A program made the translations under genes and the position numbers. The notes beneath the pieces were generated by a model. The model did no database searches, was not told the DNA's origin, and worked only from the letters and a program-made list of their open reading frames with translations. This document shows positions 35,368 through 44,414 of a DNA stretch of 64,000 bases, one piece after another. The stretch comes from Streptomyces sp. DT2A-34 (GTDB lineage: Bacteria > Actinomycetota > Actinomycetes > Streptomycetales > Streptomycetaceae), in the NCBI RefSeq assembly GCF_030499515.1, contig NZ_JASTWJ010000001.1, positions 9,280,001-9,344,000 on the forward strand. The letters run 5' to 3'. How positions within the stretch are numbered: position 1 is the stretch's first letter; the number at the start of each line of letters is the position of its first letter.

Positions 35368-36692
35368 TTCAACAGGTCCTGGTCCTTGAGGTCGCCGGCG
35401 AGGGTCTCGTTGAGCTCCCCCAGCTGGGAGCGGACGTCACCACCGCAGTACGTGAAGATCGCGTTGAGCGAGTCGGCGGTGTCCTGCTTGATCGGCGCGA
35501 AGTCCGGCGCGTTCGGGAACTGCTGGGAGGAGTCCTCGTAGGCCTTCTGCACGACGCTCCAGCGGGCGTCGTCCCGGACCTTCGCCGCGTCCAGCGTGGA
35601 GTTCACGGGGATGCGGACGACGGGCTGGTGCTTGCCGGTCATGGCGAGCCTCTGGCCCTCGGGGGAGACCAGGAAGGCGGCGAGCGCCTGCTCCTGCTTG
35701 GCCTTGCCCGTCCTGGCGCCGAAGTAGATGTTCTCGCCGTCGGCCAGCACATCGCCGCCGGCCGGGCCCGCGGGCGCCGGGACGACCTCGTACTTGTCCT
35801 TGCCGGGCGTGGTGTCGAACGTGGCGATGTTGTACGGGCCGGTCATGTACATCCCGGCGTTGCCGTCCTGGAAGTTGGTCGCCGTCGAGGTGACGGCGGT
35901 CAGGGCGCCGGGCTGGGTGACACCGTTGTCACCGCAGAAGAGGTTGTCCTTCATCCAGGTCACGGTGTTCACCGCGGCCGCCGAGTCCATGGCGGGCCGG
36001 TAGGTGCCCTTGCCGTCCGGCTCGATGATCTTCGCCCCGCCCTGCCACAGGAAGCTCGCGCCCCACCAGGCGGCATAGCCGTTCTGGGCGCTGCCCGGCA
36101 CGACCATGCCGTAGGTGTCGGCCTTGCCGTCGCCGTCCGGGTCCTCGGTGGCGAAGGCCTTGGCGACGGAGAGCATCTCCTGCCAGGTCGTCGGTGCCTT
36201 GAGGCCGAGCTTGTGCAGCCAGTCCTTGCGGATCATCAGGGTCTGGGCCTGACGTGAGTACGGGATGCCGTAGTGCTTGCCGTCGATGCCCACCGTGGAC
36301 GACCAGGTCTTGTCGGTGATCTGGTCGTGGCCCGCGATCGAGGCGGGGTCGATCGGCTTGAGCAGGCCCTGGCCCTGGTAGCTGCCCATCAGCGCCGTGT
36401 CGTTGATCATGACGTCCGGGAGGTCCTTGGTGGACGCCCGGCTCTGGAGCTGCTGGTCGAAGTTGATGACCGGCTGGTAGTCGATCCTGATGCCGGTCTT
36501 CTTGGTGAAGGCGGCGAAGACCCGCTGGTAGGTGGCGGCGGGGTCCGGGTTGCTCCGGGTCCACACCTCCAGCGTGTTCGGGTCGTCGCTGCCCGCACTG
36601 CCGGAACCGGAGCCGCACGCGGCAGTTCCGAACGCGAGCGCCGTGGCGACGAGCAGGGCGGCCGGGCGGCGACTTCGTCGGCGATCCCGCAT
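35364..36692 (-). CDS. extracellular sugar-acid binding lipoprotein (CUT1)
   Basis: A 442-residue lipoprotein with signal and lipobox ALAFGTAACGSG, then a type II binding-protein fold (LEVWTRSNPDPAATYQRVF, DLPDVMINDTALMG, GIPYSRQAQTLMIRKDWL, GMYMTGPYNIATF). It is a group 1 extracellular solute-binding protein, first gene of the operon. Given the enzymes downstream, glucarate or galactarate (or an oligouronide derivative) is the likely ligand. ATG 36692 follows GGAG at 7 bases. The palindrome GAGTTCAT-N4-ATGAACTC lies 23 bases upstream and probably controls the whole operon. Confidence 0.92.
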   Translation of the reverse strand: MRDRRRSRRPAALLVATALAFGTAACGSGSGSAGSDDPNTLEVWTRSNPDPAATYQRVFAAFTKKTGIRIDYQPVINFDQQLQSRASTKDLPDVMINDTALMGSYQGQGLLKPIDPASIAGHDQITDKTWSSTVGIDGKHYGIPYSRQAQTLMIRKDWLHKLGLKAPTTWQEMLSVAKAFATEDPDGDGKADTYGMVVPGSAQNGYAAWWGASFLWQGGAKIIEPDGKGTYRPAMDSAAAVNTVTWMKDNLFCGDNGVTQPGALTAVTSTATNFQDGNAGMYMTGPYNIATFDTTPGKDKYEVVPAPAGPAGGDVLADGENIYFGARTGKAKQEQALAAFLVSPEGQRLAMTGKHQPVVRIPVNSTLDAAKVRDDARWSVVQKAYEDSSQQFPNAPDFAPIKQDTADSLNAIFTYCGGDVRSQLGELNETLAGDLKDQDLLK

Positions 36693-36714
36693 GGGCACAC
36701 TCCGTGGCTCCCGG

Positions 36715-36734
36715 GAGTTCATGTATATGAACTC
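36715..36734. promoter_or_regulatory. perfect 8-bp-arm palindrome before the hexarate operon
   Basis: GAGTTCAT (36715-36722), GTAT, ATGAACTC (36727-36734). It lies 23 bases upstream of the binding-protein start, in locally AT-rich DNA, where a GntR- or IclR-type repressor would fit. No regulator gene of these families is in the window. Confidence 0.75.
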
Positions 36735-37352
36735 TTTTCATGCATCTAAATGATCGGCCAAGCTACGAATCATTTCAGCCGTATGTCAAGACATGGCGGC
36801 GAGATTTCACCGGCTCAATAGGGGTAGGCGTCGATGGGCGGGTTTGTGGGCGGCTTTGTGGGCGGGTTCGCGTCACCCTCGGAAAACCAGCCATGGTGCG
36901 TTGTGTGCGACTCGGGGAGGTCGCACGGGCGTGCGACCAGTCGAACGGTGTGGGTAAAGGGTTTCCGTCGCGGGGGCGGGCCCGTACGGCGTTCCGTCGC
37001 GACATCCTCTGTGCGGGAACTGTGAACCAGCTGGCGGGGGCGCGCAGGCGTGATGTGCGGATGCCGAGAGGGCGCCTTCACCAAACCTCCTCCCGGGCTG
37101 GCCTGAAGGCGTCTTGTTCGGTCAACTTCCCACACACCAAGGTGGGTTGAGCACTTGAGCATCAGGAGTCACAAGCGCGCTGCTTGAGCCGTGCGGTCGA
37201 TCGCCCACGGTGATGACGGGGGAAAACTGGTGCGGTGCACGTGACCACGTCGCCCTTGTGGGTGGCGTCTTCGTGCCCCGGGTCGGGAATGCCTACCTCT
37301 GCCATCTCTTGGTGCCTTTGTCCGGTATCCGAGACAGGGAGTAGGAGGGGGA
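36735..37352. other. 618-bp gap between hexarate operon and injection-system operon
   Basis: No convincing gene. It holds three copies of a 12-bp repeat (GGGCGGGTTTGT-like, 36836-36871), a hairpin with 8-bp arms (CGCCTTCA 37073-37080, TGAAGGCG 37104-37111), and the ribosome-binding site TAGGAGGGGG just before the sheath gene. The promoter of the injection-system operon must lie here, but I cannot place it with confidence. Confidence 0.5.
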
Positions 37353-39218
37353 ATGCCGATGAGCGCGGTCAGCGCCGCCAAGCCGACGTATCCCGGCGTC
37401 TACGTCGAAGAACTTCCCAGCAGCACCCGCACGATCTCGACCTTGACCACGTCCGTGACGGCCTTTGTGGGCCACACCCGACGGGGTCCGCTGAACGAGC
37501 CGGTACGCGTCACCAGCTTCGCGGAGTTCGAGCGCCGCTTCGGCGGCCTGAGCGCGCAGAGCGCCGTCGGCTACGCGGTCCACCAGTTCTTCGGCAACGG
37601 CGGCACCGTGGCGGTGATCGTCCGTGTCGCCAAGGCCGGCAGCGGCAAGGCCGCCTGCGTCACCCTCAAGTCCACCGAGGGCCACAGCGAGGGCCCGGTC
37701 CTCGAAGTGCACGCCAAGGAGCCCGGCCTCTGGGGCAACGGCCTGCGGGTCGCCGTCGACCATGACACGACGTGCCCCGACGAAACCTTCAACCTGCGTG
37801 TCTACGACGCCAAGGGCGACGCCCGTGAGAGCTTCACCGGCCTGTCCATGGACCCCTCGCACGGCCGCTACGCGCAGACCGTGATCAACGCGGGCTCGAA
37901 GCTGATCCGCGTCGAGGTCGTCGGCGAGGGCCGCCCCGACCCGTCCGGCACCGTCTCCAAGCCCTTCGGCGACGAACTCCCCAACTTGGCCGTCGACCTG
38001 ACCGTCAAGATCGGTGAGGTGGAGCGCGAGTTCACGCTCTACGACCCCGACTGCGACGGCGAAGCCCCGTGCAGCGTGGCCGAGTTGGCGCTGCTGCTGG
38101 AGCGCAAGCTGCGTGCCCTGCCCGACGCGCCCGGCAAGCACGCCTTCGCGGGCGCCGAGGTCACCGCCTTCGGCCGCCGTATCCAGGTCGTCGCCGGCTC
38201 CACCGACCCCGAGGACGTCGTCCGCTTCCTCGGCGAGTGCGCCAACGACCTCGGTCTGGAGGCCTCCGTCAACCCGCCGGTCTTCCCGCTGGAGGGCGGC
38301 GAGGACGGCGAGGCCCCCGGCCCGCGCGACCTCATTGGCAGCGAGGGCGACAAGACCGGCATCCAGGCGCTGCGCGGCGTCGCCGACGTCAACCTGCTGG
38401 CGCTGCCCGAGCTCGCGGCGTACGAGAAGACCGAGGACGCGCTCACGGTCGTCTCCGCCGCCCAGCGGCTGTGCGCCGAGCGGCGGATCTTCCTGCTGGT
38501 CGACGCGCCGAGCACCTGGGTCAGCGTCGACACCGCACGCGCCGGGCTCGCCGCCTTCGACGCCGTGCGCGGCAACCACGCGGGCCTGTACTTCCCGCAC
38601 CTCCAGCTCACCGACCCGCTCACCGGTCGGCTGCGCTCCTTCCCGCCCTCCGGCGCGGTCGCCGGCGTCATCGCCCGCACCGACGCAGAGCGCGGCGTGT
38701 GGAAGGCCCCGGCCGGCACCGAGGCGCGGCTCGCGGGCGTGCACTCGCTCACGGTCAACCTCACCGACCGCGAGACCGGCCTGCTCAACCCGCTCGGCGT
38801 CAACTGCCTGCGGACCTTCCCGGTGACCGGCCCGGTGGTGTGGGGCGCGCGCACGCTGGAGGGCTCGGACGCGCTCGACAGCGAGTGGAAGTACGTGCCG
38901 GTGCGGCGGCTCGCGCTGCACGTCGAGGAGAGCCTCCAACGCGGCCTGCAGTGGGTCGTGTTCGAGCCCAACGACGAGAACCTGTGGCAGCAGATCCGGC
39001 TCGCCGCCTCCTCGTATCTGCACACCCTCTTCCGCCAGGGCGCCTTCAAGGGCGGCACCCCGCGCGAGGCGTACTTCGTCAAGTGCGACAGCGACACGAC
39101 GACCGCCGAGGACATCGAGAACGGCATCGTCAACGTCCTCGTCGGCATCGCACCGGTCCGGCCGGCGGAGTTCGTGATCGTCAAAATCCAGCAGACGTCC
39201 GGGCAGTTCGCGCTCTAG
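37353..39218 (+). CDS. contractile injection system sheath protein
   Basis: A 621-residue tail sheath protein, the counterpart of Pvc2-4/Afp2-4. The N-terminal TYPGVYVEELPSSTRTI motif is typical; it is followed by a variable outer domain (about residues 100-330) and the conserved C-terminal half (LLVDAPSTW, GNHAGLYFPHLQLTDPL, PPSGAVAGVIARTDAERGVW, KYVPVRRLALHVEESL). Sheath subunits wrap the tube and contract to drive it forward. AGGAGG lies 4 bases before ATG 37353 and 10 before ATG 37359; either may be used. It is the first gene of the operon and the only sheath gene in view, unlike Photorhabdus loci that carry three. Confidence 0.97.
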   Translation: MPMSAVSAAKPTYPGVYVEELPSSTRTISTLTTSVTAFVGHTRRGPLNEPVRVTSFAEFERRFGGLSAQSAVGYAVHQFFGNGGTVAVIVRVAKAGSGKAACVTLKSTEGHSEGPVLEVHAKEPGLWGNGLRVAVDHDTTCPDETFNLRVYDAKGDARESFTGLSMDPSHGRYAQTVINAGSKLIRVEVVGEGRPDPSGTVSKPFGDELPNLAVDLTVKIGEVEREFTLYDPDCDGEAPCSVAELALLLERKLRALPDAPGKHAFAGAEVTAFGRRIQVVAGSTDPEDVVRFLGECANDLGLEASVNPPVFPLEGGEDGEAPGPRDLIGSEGDKTGIQALRGVADVNLLALPELAAYEKTEDALTVVSAAQRLCAERRIFLLVDAPSTWVSVDTARAGLAAFDAVRGNHAGLYFPHLQLTDPLTGRLRSFPPSGAVAGVIARTDAERGVWKAPAGTEARLAGVHSLTVNLTDRETGLLNPLGVNCLRTFPVTGPVVWGARTLEGSDALDSEWKYVPVRRLALHVEESLQRGLQWVVFEPNDENLWQQIRLAASSYLHTLFRQGAFKGGTPREAYFVKCDSDTTTAEDIENGIVNVLVGIAPVRPAEFVIVKIQQTSGQFAL

Positions 39219-39251
39219 GCGCGGGGAATCGTGGAGAACTGAAGGAATCCG

Positions 39252-39776
39252 ATGGCTGAGTTCACGGTCAACGCGCATCGCTTCGACCCGTACAAGAACT
39301 TCAAGTTCCTGGTCCTGTGGGACGGTCGTACGGTCGCCGGCATCAGCAAGATCAGTCCCCTGAAGCGGACGACGGAAGTCGTCAAGCACCGGCACGGAGG
39401 CGACCCGTCGTCTCCCCGCAAGTCGCCGGGCCGCTCCGAGTTCGAGGGCATCACCCTGGAGCGCGGGGTCACCCACGACCCCGAGTTCGACCGCTGGGCC
39501 AACAAGGTCTGGCAGGTCGGCGCGGGCCTCGGCTCCGAGGTGTCCCTCGCCGACTTCCGCAAGGACATAGTCATCCAGGTCCTCAACGAGGCCGGCCAGG
39601 TCGCCGTCTCGCACAAGCTGTACCGGACCTGGCCCAGCGAGTACCAGGTCCTCGGCGAGCTGGACGCCAACGCCAACGCGGTGGCCATCCAGTCGCTGAA
39701 GCTCGAGTGCGAGGGCTGGGAGCGGGACTACGAGGTGCCCGAGCCGGAGGAGCCGTCGTTCCTCAACCCCGCCTGA
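39252..39776 (+). CDS. injection system inner tube protein
   Basis: A 174-residue phage tail tube protein (Pvc1/Afp1 type). It begins FTVNAHRFDPYKNFKFLVLW and has the KISPLKRTTEVVKHRHGGD segment and SLKLECEGWERDYEVP end typical of this group. It forms hexameric rings stacked inside the sheath; the hollow tube carries cargo. Its gene follows the sheath gene by 33 bases with GAAGGA upstream, the usual order. Confidence 0.96.
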   Translation: MAEFTVNAHRFDPYKNFKFLVLWDGRTVAGISKISPLKRTTEVVKHRHGGDPSSPRKSPGRSEFEGITLERGVTHDPEFDRWANKVWQVGAGLGSEVSLADFRKDIVIQVLNEAGQVAVSHKLYRTWPSEYQVLGELDANANAVAIQSLKLECEGWERDYEVPEPEEPSFLNPA

Positions 39777-39808
39777 ACTAGGGCCAGTTGAGGAAGCGGG
39801 GGGAGAAC

Positions 39809-40588
39809 ATGGCGATCACCGGGGCGGCCGAGCTGCTGGCCACCTGGGAGGCGGGCCTCGCCGAGGCACCGAGCGGGCGCGCCCTGCTGCTGCACCGCAC
39901 GGCCCGCCCGGACGCCGACGCCGCGAGCCTGCCGGTACTGCCGGTGGGGGAGCGCGAGGCCGACCTGTTCGCGCTGCGCCGGGCCCTGTTCGGGGAGCGG
40001 ATGCAGGTACGGCTGGCGTGCTCGGCGTGCGGGGAGGACATGGAGTTCGACCTGGACGCCGGGGAGTTCGCTCGGTCGCTGGGCGGGCGGGGCGGTCCGG
40101 TCGACCGGCGGGGAGGTGCGGTGGACGGGGGCGACTCGTCCGCCGGGTCCGTCGTGCGGGTGCGGCAGGACGGCTGGGACGTCGAGTTCCGGCTGCCCGG
40201 GGTCGCCGACCTGACAGCGGCGGCCCGGGCGGCCGACCCGCGCAGGGCCCTGCTCGCCCGGTGCCTGGTCTCGGCGGTGCGCGACGGGGCGGCCGTGGCC
40301 GCCGGTGACCTGTCCGTCCCGGTCCAGCGCCGGATCGCCGAGGCCGTCGAGGCCGCCGACCCCGGGGCGGACGTGACGCTCAACGTCGCCTGCCCTGGGT
40401 GCGGCGCGGCCACCCGGGCCGAACTCGACATCGCCTCCTATCTGTGGACCGAACTGGACGCCTGGGCCCGGGACCTGCTGCTCGACGTCCATCTGCTCGC
40501 CACCTCCTACGGATGGAGCGAGCCGGAGATCCTGGCGCTCAGCCCGCTGCGGCGCCGCTACTACCTGGAGCTGTGTGCGGATGTCTGA
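39809..40588 (+). CDS. baseplate-associated protein with two CxxC zinc motifs
   Basis: A 259-residue protein found next to tube genes in actinobacterial injection systems, resembling the T4-type baseplate protein family (PF12322-like). Two cysteine pairs, ACSACG (Cys71, Cys74) and ACPGCG (Cys195, Cys198), could form one zinc ribbon. The C-terminal half is helical (LWTELDAWARDLLLDVHLLA, then SEPEILALSPLRRRYYLEL), which is the best-conserved part. ATG 39809 has GGGAG upstream. It may help build the baseplate or act as an assembly chaperone. The next gene starts inside its last codons. Confidence 0.75.
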   Translation: MAITGAAELLATWEAGLAEAPSGRALLLHRTARPDADAASLPVLPVGEREADLFALRRALFGERMQVRLACSACGEDMEFDLDAGEFARSLGGRGGPVDRRGGAVDGGDSSAGSVVRVRQDGWDVEFRLPGVADLTAAARAADPRRALLARCLVSAVRDGAAVAAGDLSVPVQRRIAEAVEAADPGADVTLNVACPGCGAATRAELDIASYLWTELDAWARDLLLDVHLLATSYGWSEPEILALSPLRRRYYLELCADV

Positions 40589-41327
40589 CGCCGAAGGGGC
40601 GCCGGTTCCCGACTTCCTCGACCGGCTGATCGCCCGGCACGCTCCGGCCGCTGTCGCCGGTCCGCGTGCGGGTGTGGTGCGGGTACGGCCCCGACTGCCG
40701 GGCCCGTTCGAGCGGGTGGACGCGGTCCGCGGCACCGTGCCGGAGCCGGATGACGGCTCCGACCTGCTGTGGCCCTCCGCCACACCGTCGGCCGTACGCC
40801 CGGGAGAGGCACCGCGTCCGGCGGCGGCCGCACCCCGGACGCACACGGAACGGGAGCGGACCGTCGTACACACCGAACGCGCCCCCGCGGACCCGGCACC
40901 GCGGCCCGCCCCGAGGGCACTGCCCGAGGCGCAGCTGCTGCGCCCCGTCGCCCCCCGCAACCCGCAGCCGCGACCGGCACCCGAGGCCGCGCACCGGGCG
41001 GCGGGCCGTGGGCGCACGGAGCGGGGCGCACCCCAGAGCACGGCGTCCGTGCCCATCCCCCCGGGCACGGACGCCGTATCCCCCGCTGCCGCCTCGGCCG
41101 CGCGGCCCAGCGCCGCGGACACCGCGGCGGCACGGGACGCCGTACGGCAGGCAGCGGCGCGGCGGCCCTCGCGGGCGCCCGAGCAGGTGGTCCAGGTGCA
41201 GATCGGGCGGCTGGAGGTGACGGCGGGACCGTCGACGTCCGGCGGCGCCCGGCAGCGTACGTCGTCGAGGGAGCGGCCGGGCGTGACCTTGAGCCTGGCC
41301 GACTATCTGGCGCGGGGGCGGGAGTGA
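40581..41327 (+). CDS. Pro/Ala-rich injection system protein with short conserved ends
   Basis: A 248-residue protein with a conserved N-terminal helix (VPDFLDRLIARHAP), a long Pro/Ala/Arg-rich disordered centre, and a conserved C-terminus (VQVQIGRLEVTAG, then VTLSLADYLARGRE). Proteins with this IGRxEV and LSLxDYL end occur in many injection-system loci without a known function. The end may dock on a neighbouring structural subunit, with the centre as a tether. GTG 40575 is an alternative start closer to GGAG. It overlaps the baseplate gene by 8 bases, so it is translationally coupled. Confidence 0.75.
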   Translation: MSDAEGAPVPDFLDRLIARHAPAAVAGPRAGVVRVRPRLPGPFERVDAVRGTVPEPDDGSDLLWPSATPSAVRPGEAPRPAAAAPRTHTERERTVVHTERAPADPAPRPAPRALPEAQLLRPVAPRNPQPRPAPEAAHRAAGRGRTERGAPQSTASVPIPPGTDAVSPAAASAARPSAADTAAARDAVRQAAARRPSRAPEQVVQVQIGRLEVTAGPSTSGGARQRTSSRERPGVTLSLADYLARGRE

Positions 41328-41360
41328 CATGACGGATCGAGGAACCGAGGAACCGACTTC

Positions 41361-42368
41361 ATGAGCAACGCACTCGCCATCGCCCATGTCACCCAGGCCC
41401 TCGCCCTGCTGCTCGCGTCCAACGTGGGCCCGGAGTTCGACGAGGCCGTGAAGGTGGAGCCGCACAAGCCGCCGACGGAGCCGCCGGACTACCCCACCCT
41501 CAACGTGTTCCTCTACCAGGTCACGCCCAACACGTCGATGCGCAACAACGACCTGCCGACCCGGGCGTCCGACGGCACGCTGGTGAAGCGGCCGGCCGCC
41601 GCGCTGGACCTGCACTACCTCATCAGTGCGTACGGCGACGAGACGACCCTGGTCGGGCAGCGGCTCATCGGCTCCGTGGTGCGAACCCTGCACGAGACAC
41701 CGATTCTGCCGAAGGACGTCATCGAAGAGACCGGTCAACTCCCGCACCTGGCGGGCAGCGATCTCGCGGAGGCGGCGCAGCGGGTGCGGTTCACGCCCAC
41801 GGTGATGGACATCGACGAGACGTCGAAGCTGTGGGGGATGCTTCACCAGACGCCGTACGCCCTGTCGGTGGTCTACCAGGCGGCCCTCGTCTTCATCGAG
41901 GGCCGCGAGACGCCGGTGCCGGCGAAGCCGGTGGAGCGGCTCACGGCGCGGGTGCTGCCGTTCGGGGCGCCCGGGGCACCGGTGCCGCCGGGCAGCCGGG
42001 CGGAGGCGCCGCGGGACAGTGAGAGAGGCGCGCCGGCTCCCGAGCCCGTTCCCGCGGAGAGCGGGACTTCGGGAGAAGCGCACGTCCGGGAGGCGCGTGA
42101 GAAGGCGCCCGCCAAGTCGGTCGCGAAGGTGCCTGCGAAGGCTGCGGCCAAGGCGCCCGCGAAATCCGCGGCCAAGGCGCCCCCGAAGGCTTCGGCCAAG
42201 GCACCTGCCCGCGCCCGAAAGGAAGTGCAGGCCAGCAAGGCGGCGCAGACGGCCAGGCCCGCGCGTGGTGCGGCCAAGAGCACGGGTGCCGCGCCTTCTT
42301 CGGACTCCTCGTCGGAATCGTCGCCGGGCTCCTCTTCGGCGAGGGGCTCCGAGGGCACCGAGAGCTGA
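41361..42368 (+). CDS. DUF4255 tail-cap protein (Pvc16-like) with histone-like tail
   Basis: Residues 1-175 form the DUF4255/Pvc16 N-terminal domain (ALAIAHVTQALALLL, PTLNVFLYQVTPN, ALDLHYLISAYGDE, LSVVYQAALVFIE), which caps the distal end of the tube and sheath. From about residue 190 the protein is disordered; residues about 246-305 contain at least ten Lys in KAPAK/KSAAK-type repeats like histone H1 or HupS tails, followed by a Ser-rich end. Such a tail is not part of the usual Pvc16 fold. It might bind DNA, polyphosphate or the membrane. It follows the Pro-rich gene by 33 bases and precedes the ATPase gene by 6 bases. Confidence 0.93.
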   Translation: MSNALAIAHVTQALALLLASNVGPEFDEAVKVEPHKPPTEPPDYPTLNVFLYQVTPNTSMRNNDLPTRASDGTLVKRPAAALDLHYLISAYGDETTLVGQRLIGSVVRTLHETPILPKDVIEETGQLPHLAGSDLAEAAQRVRFTPTVMDIDETSKLWGMLHQTPYALSVVYQAALVFIEGRETPVPAKPVERLTARVLPFGAPGAPVPPGSRAEAPRDSERGAPAPEPVPAESGTSGEAHVREAREKAPAKSVAKVPAKAAAKAPAKSAAKAPPKASAKAPARARKEVQASKAAQTARPARGAAKSTGAAPSSDSSSESSPGSSSARGSEGTES

Positions 42369-42374
42369 GGCGGC

Positions 42375-44414
42375 ATGGGGACAACGGGGGCAGGCGAGGA
42401 CATGGGGACACACCGGACGGGCATGGCGGGCGCACCGGGCGGCAGCCCGACGCTGACCGCGGAGATCCGGCGCGTCCTGGCCCGTGTCGACAACCACGCG
42501 GCGCGCGCGGCCGGACCTGGCACGGCCGAAACGGGCACGGCATCGAAGTCCGGCGACGGCACCCCCGGTCGTGACACAGCCGTCGATCACGTACAGGACC
42601 CGGCGGCCCCCGCGATCGCCCCCCTCGACACGCTCGTCACCTGCTTCGGTCTCTCGGCCTTCGAACGGGACCTCGTACTCCTCACCGCCGCCTACGAGCT
42701 GGACCCCACGACCGCCGCCCGTTGCGCCGCCGCGAGCGGTGACCCGGAGCGGGCGTACCCCACCTTCTCGCTCGCCCTGGCCGCCCTCGCCGAACCGCAC
42801 TGGAGCGCCCTGACCCCCGTGGCACCGCTGCGGCGCTGGCGCATCGTCGAGCTGGACGACGCGTCGCGCCTGACGCTGTCCCGGCTGCGGCTCGACGAAC
42901 GCATCCTGCACTTCCTGCTCGGCTCGCCCTACCTGGACGCCCGGCTGCACGGCCAGCTGCGCCGCACTCCGGTGCCTGACGAACTACCACCGTCGTACGA
43001 CCTGGCCGCGAGCCGGGTCGCCGCCGGCTGGACCACCGCCGCGCGCCCGGATGCGCCGCTGCTCGTCGAGGTGGTCGGCGGCGATCTGCGCAGCCGGGCC
43101 GAGATCGCCGCCGCGGCGGCCGCGCGGTCCGGGCTCGGGCTGTACGCGATGAGCGCCGAGGACATCCCCACGGACGCGGCGGAGCGCGACCGGCTCGCCC
43201 GTCTGTGGCAGCGCGAGGCGATCCTGCTGCCCGCCGCGCTGCTCGTGGAGGTCGGCGAGCTGGACCGCGACCAGCACGCGGCCACCGACGCGTTCCTGAC
43301 CGGGGCCGCTGTTCCCGTCGTCGTGTCGAGCGGCGATCCCCGGCACTCGGACCGACCGCACGGCGAGCGGGTGACCGTGCCGCGCCTGGACGACGAGGAG
43401 CAACTCGGTTTGTGGGTAGGCGCGTTCCGGGACGTCGTCGACATCGGCGAGAGCGAACTGCGATCGCTGGTCGCCCAGTTCGAACTGCCGCCGCACGTCG
43501 TACGCTCCGCCGCTGCCGCCGTACGCCGCGATCTGCCCGGCGAGGACGAACTCGACGCCGCTGGGCTCGCCTGGCGGGCCGGGCTGAACGAGGCCCGGAT
43601 CGGGATGGACGAACTGGGCCGCCGTATCGAGCCCGAGGCGGGCTGGGGCGATCTTGTCCTGCACGACCGGCAGACGAGCGTGCTGCGGGAGATCGTCGCG
43701 CATGTGCGGCAGCGGGCCACCGTCCACCAGGAGTGGGGGTTCGCGGCGACGCTGCGGCGCGGCCTCGGCGTCACCGCCCTGTTCGCGGGCGGCTCCGGCA
43801 CGGGCAAGACCCTGGCCGCCGAGGTCATGGCCAAGGAGCTGGGCCTGGACCTCTTCATCATCGACTTGTCGCAGGTGGTCAGCAAGTACATCGGCGAGAC
43901 GGAGAAGAACCTCCGCAAGGTCTTCGACGCCGCCGAACGAGGCGGCGCGCTCCTGCTCTTCGACGAGGCCGACGCGCTTTTCGGCAAGCGCAGCGAGGTC
44001 AAGGACAGCCACGACCGGTACGCCAACCTCGAAGTCAGCTACCTGCTGATGCGGATGGAGGCCTACCGGGGCCTCGCCATCCTCACCACCAACATGAAGA
44101 AGGCCCTGGACACGGCCTTCATGCGCCGCATCCGCTTCGTCGTCGACTTCCCGTTCCCGGCGGAGCACGAGCGGGCGGAGATCTGGCGCCGGGTGCTGCC
44201 GCCGCAGACCCCGACGAAGGGCATCGATCCGGAACTCCTTGCCCAACTCACCGTCGCGGGCGGGTCGATCCGCAACATCGCCCTGTCCGGCGCGTTCCTC
44301 GCCGCCGAGGAGGGCGACCGGCTGCAGATGCGACACATGCTCGCCGCGGCCCGCACCGAATACCTCAAGTTGGAACGCTCCTTGACACCGGGGGAGGTCC
44401 GCGGATGGGTGTGA
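42375..44414 (+). CDS. AAA+ ATPase of the injection system (Pvc15-like)
   Basis: A 679-residue protein. The N-terminal half is a winged or degenerate AAA-like region; the C-terminal half is a full AAA+ module with Walker A GGSGTGKT (472-479), Walker B LLLFDEADALF (Asp530, Glu531), sensor 1 in LTTNMKK and Arg finger RRIRF. Its relatives Pvc15/Afp15 are needed for cargo loading or particle assembly. GAGG lies just upstream of ATG 42375. It overlaps the next small gene by 10 bases. Its place directly before the DUF4157 protein fits a role in loading that cargo. Confidence 0.96.
   Translation: MGTTGAGEDMGTHRTGMAGAPGGSPTLTAEIRRVLARVDNHAARAAGPGTAETGTASKSGDGTPGRDTAVDHVQDPAAPAIAPLDTLVTCFGLSAFERDLVLLTAAYELDPTTAARCAAASGDPERAYPTFSLALAALAEPHWSALTPVAPLRRWRIVELDDASRLTLSRLRLDERILHFLLGSPYLDARLHGQLRRTPVPDELPPSYDLAASRVAAGWTTAARPDAPLLVEVVGGDLRSRAEIAAAAAARSGLGLYAMSAEDIPTDAAERDRLARLWQREAILLPAALLVEVGELDRDQHAATDAFLTGAAVPVVVSSGDPRHSDRPHGERVTVPRLDDEEQLGLWVGAFRDVVDIGESELRSLVAQFELPPHVVRSAAAAVRRDLPGEDELDAAGLAWRAGLNEARIGMDELGRRIEPEAGWGDLVLHDRQTSVLREIVAHVRQRATVHQEWGFAATLRRGLGVTALFAGGSGTGKTLAAEVMAKELGLDLFIIDLSQVVSKYIGETEKNLRKVFDAAERGGALLLFDEADALFGKRSEVKDSHDRYANLEVSYLLMRMEAYRGLAILTTNMKKALDTAFMRRIRFVVDFPFPAEHERAEIWRRVLPPQTPTKGIDPELLAQLTVAGGSIRNIALSGAFLAAEEGDRLQMRHMLAAARTEYLKLERSLTPGEVRGWV

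Noticed and set aside
36740..37150. Possible small genes in the gap before the sheath gene
   Set aside because: Frames lack ribosome-binding sites and protein-like composition and overlap each other in several frames.
37293..39614. Minus-strand 773-codon frame opposite the sheath and tube genes
   Set aside because: Same antisense effect; no domain, start signal or operon context.
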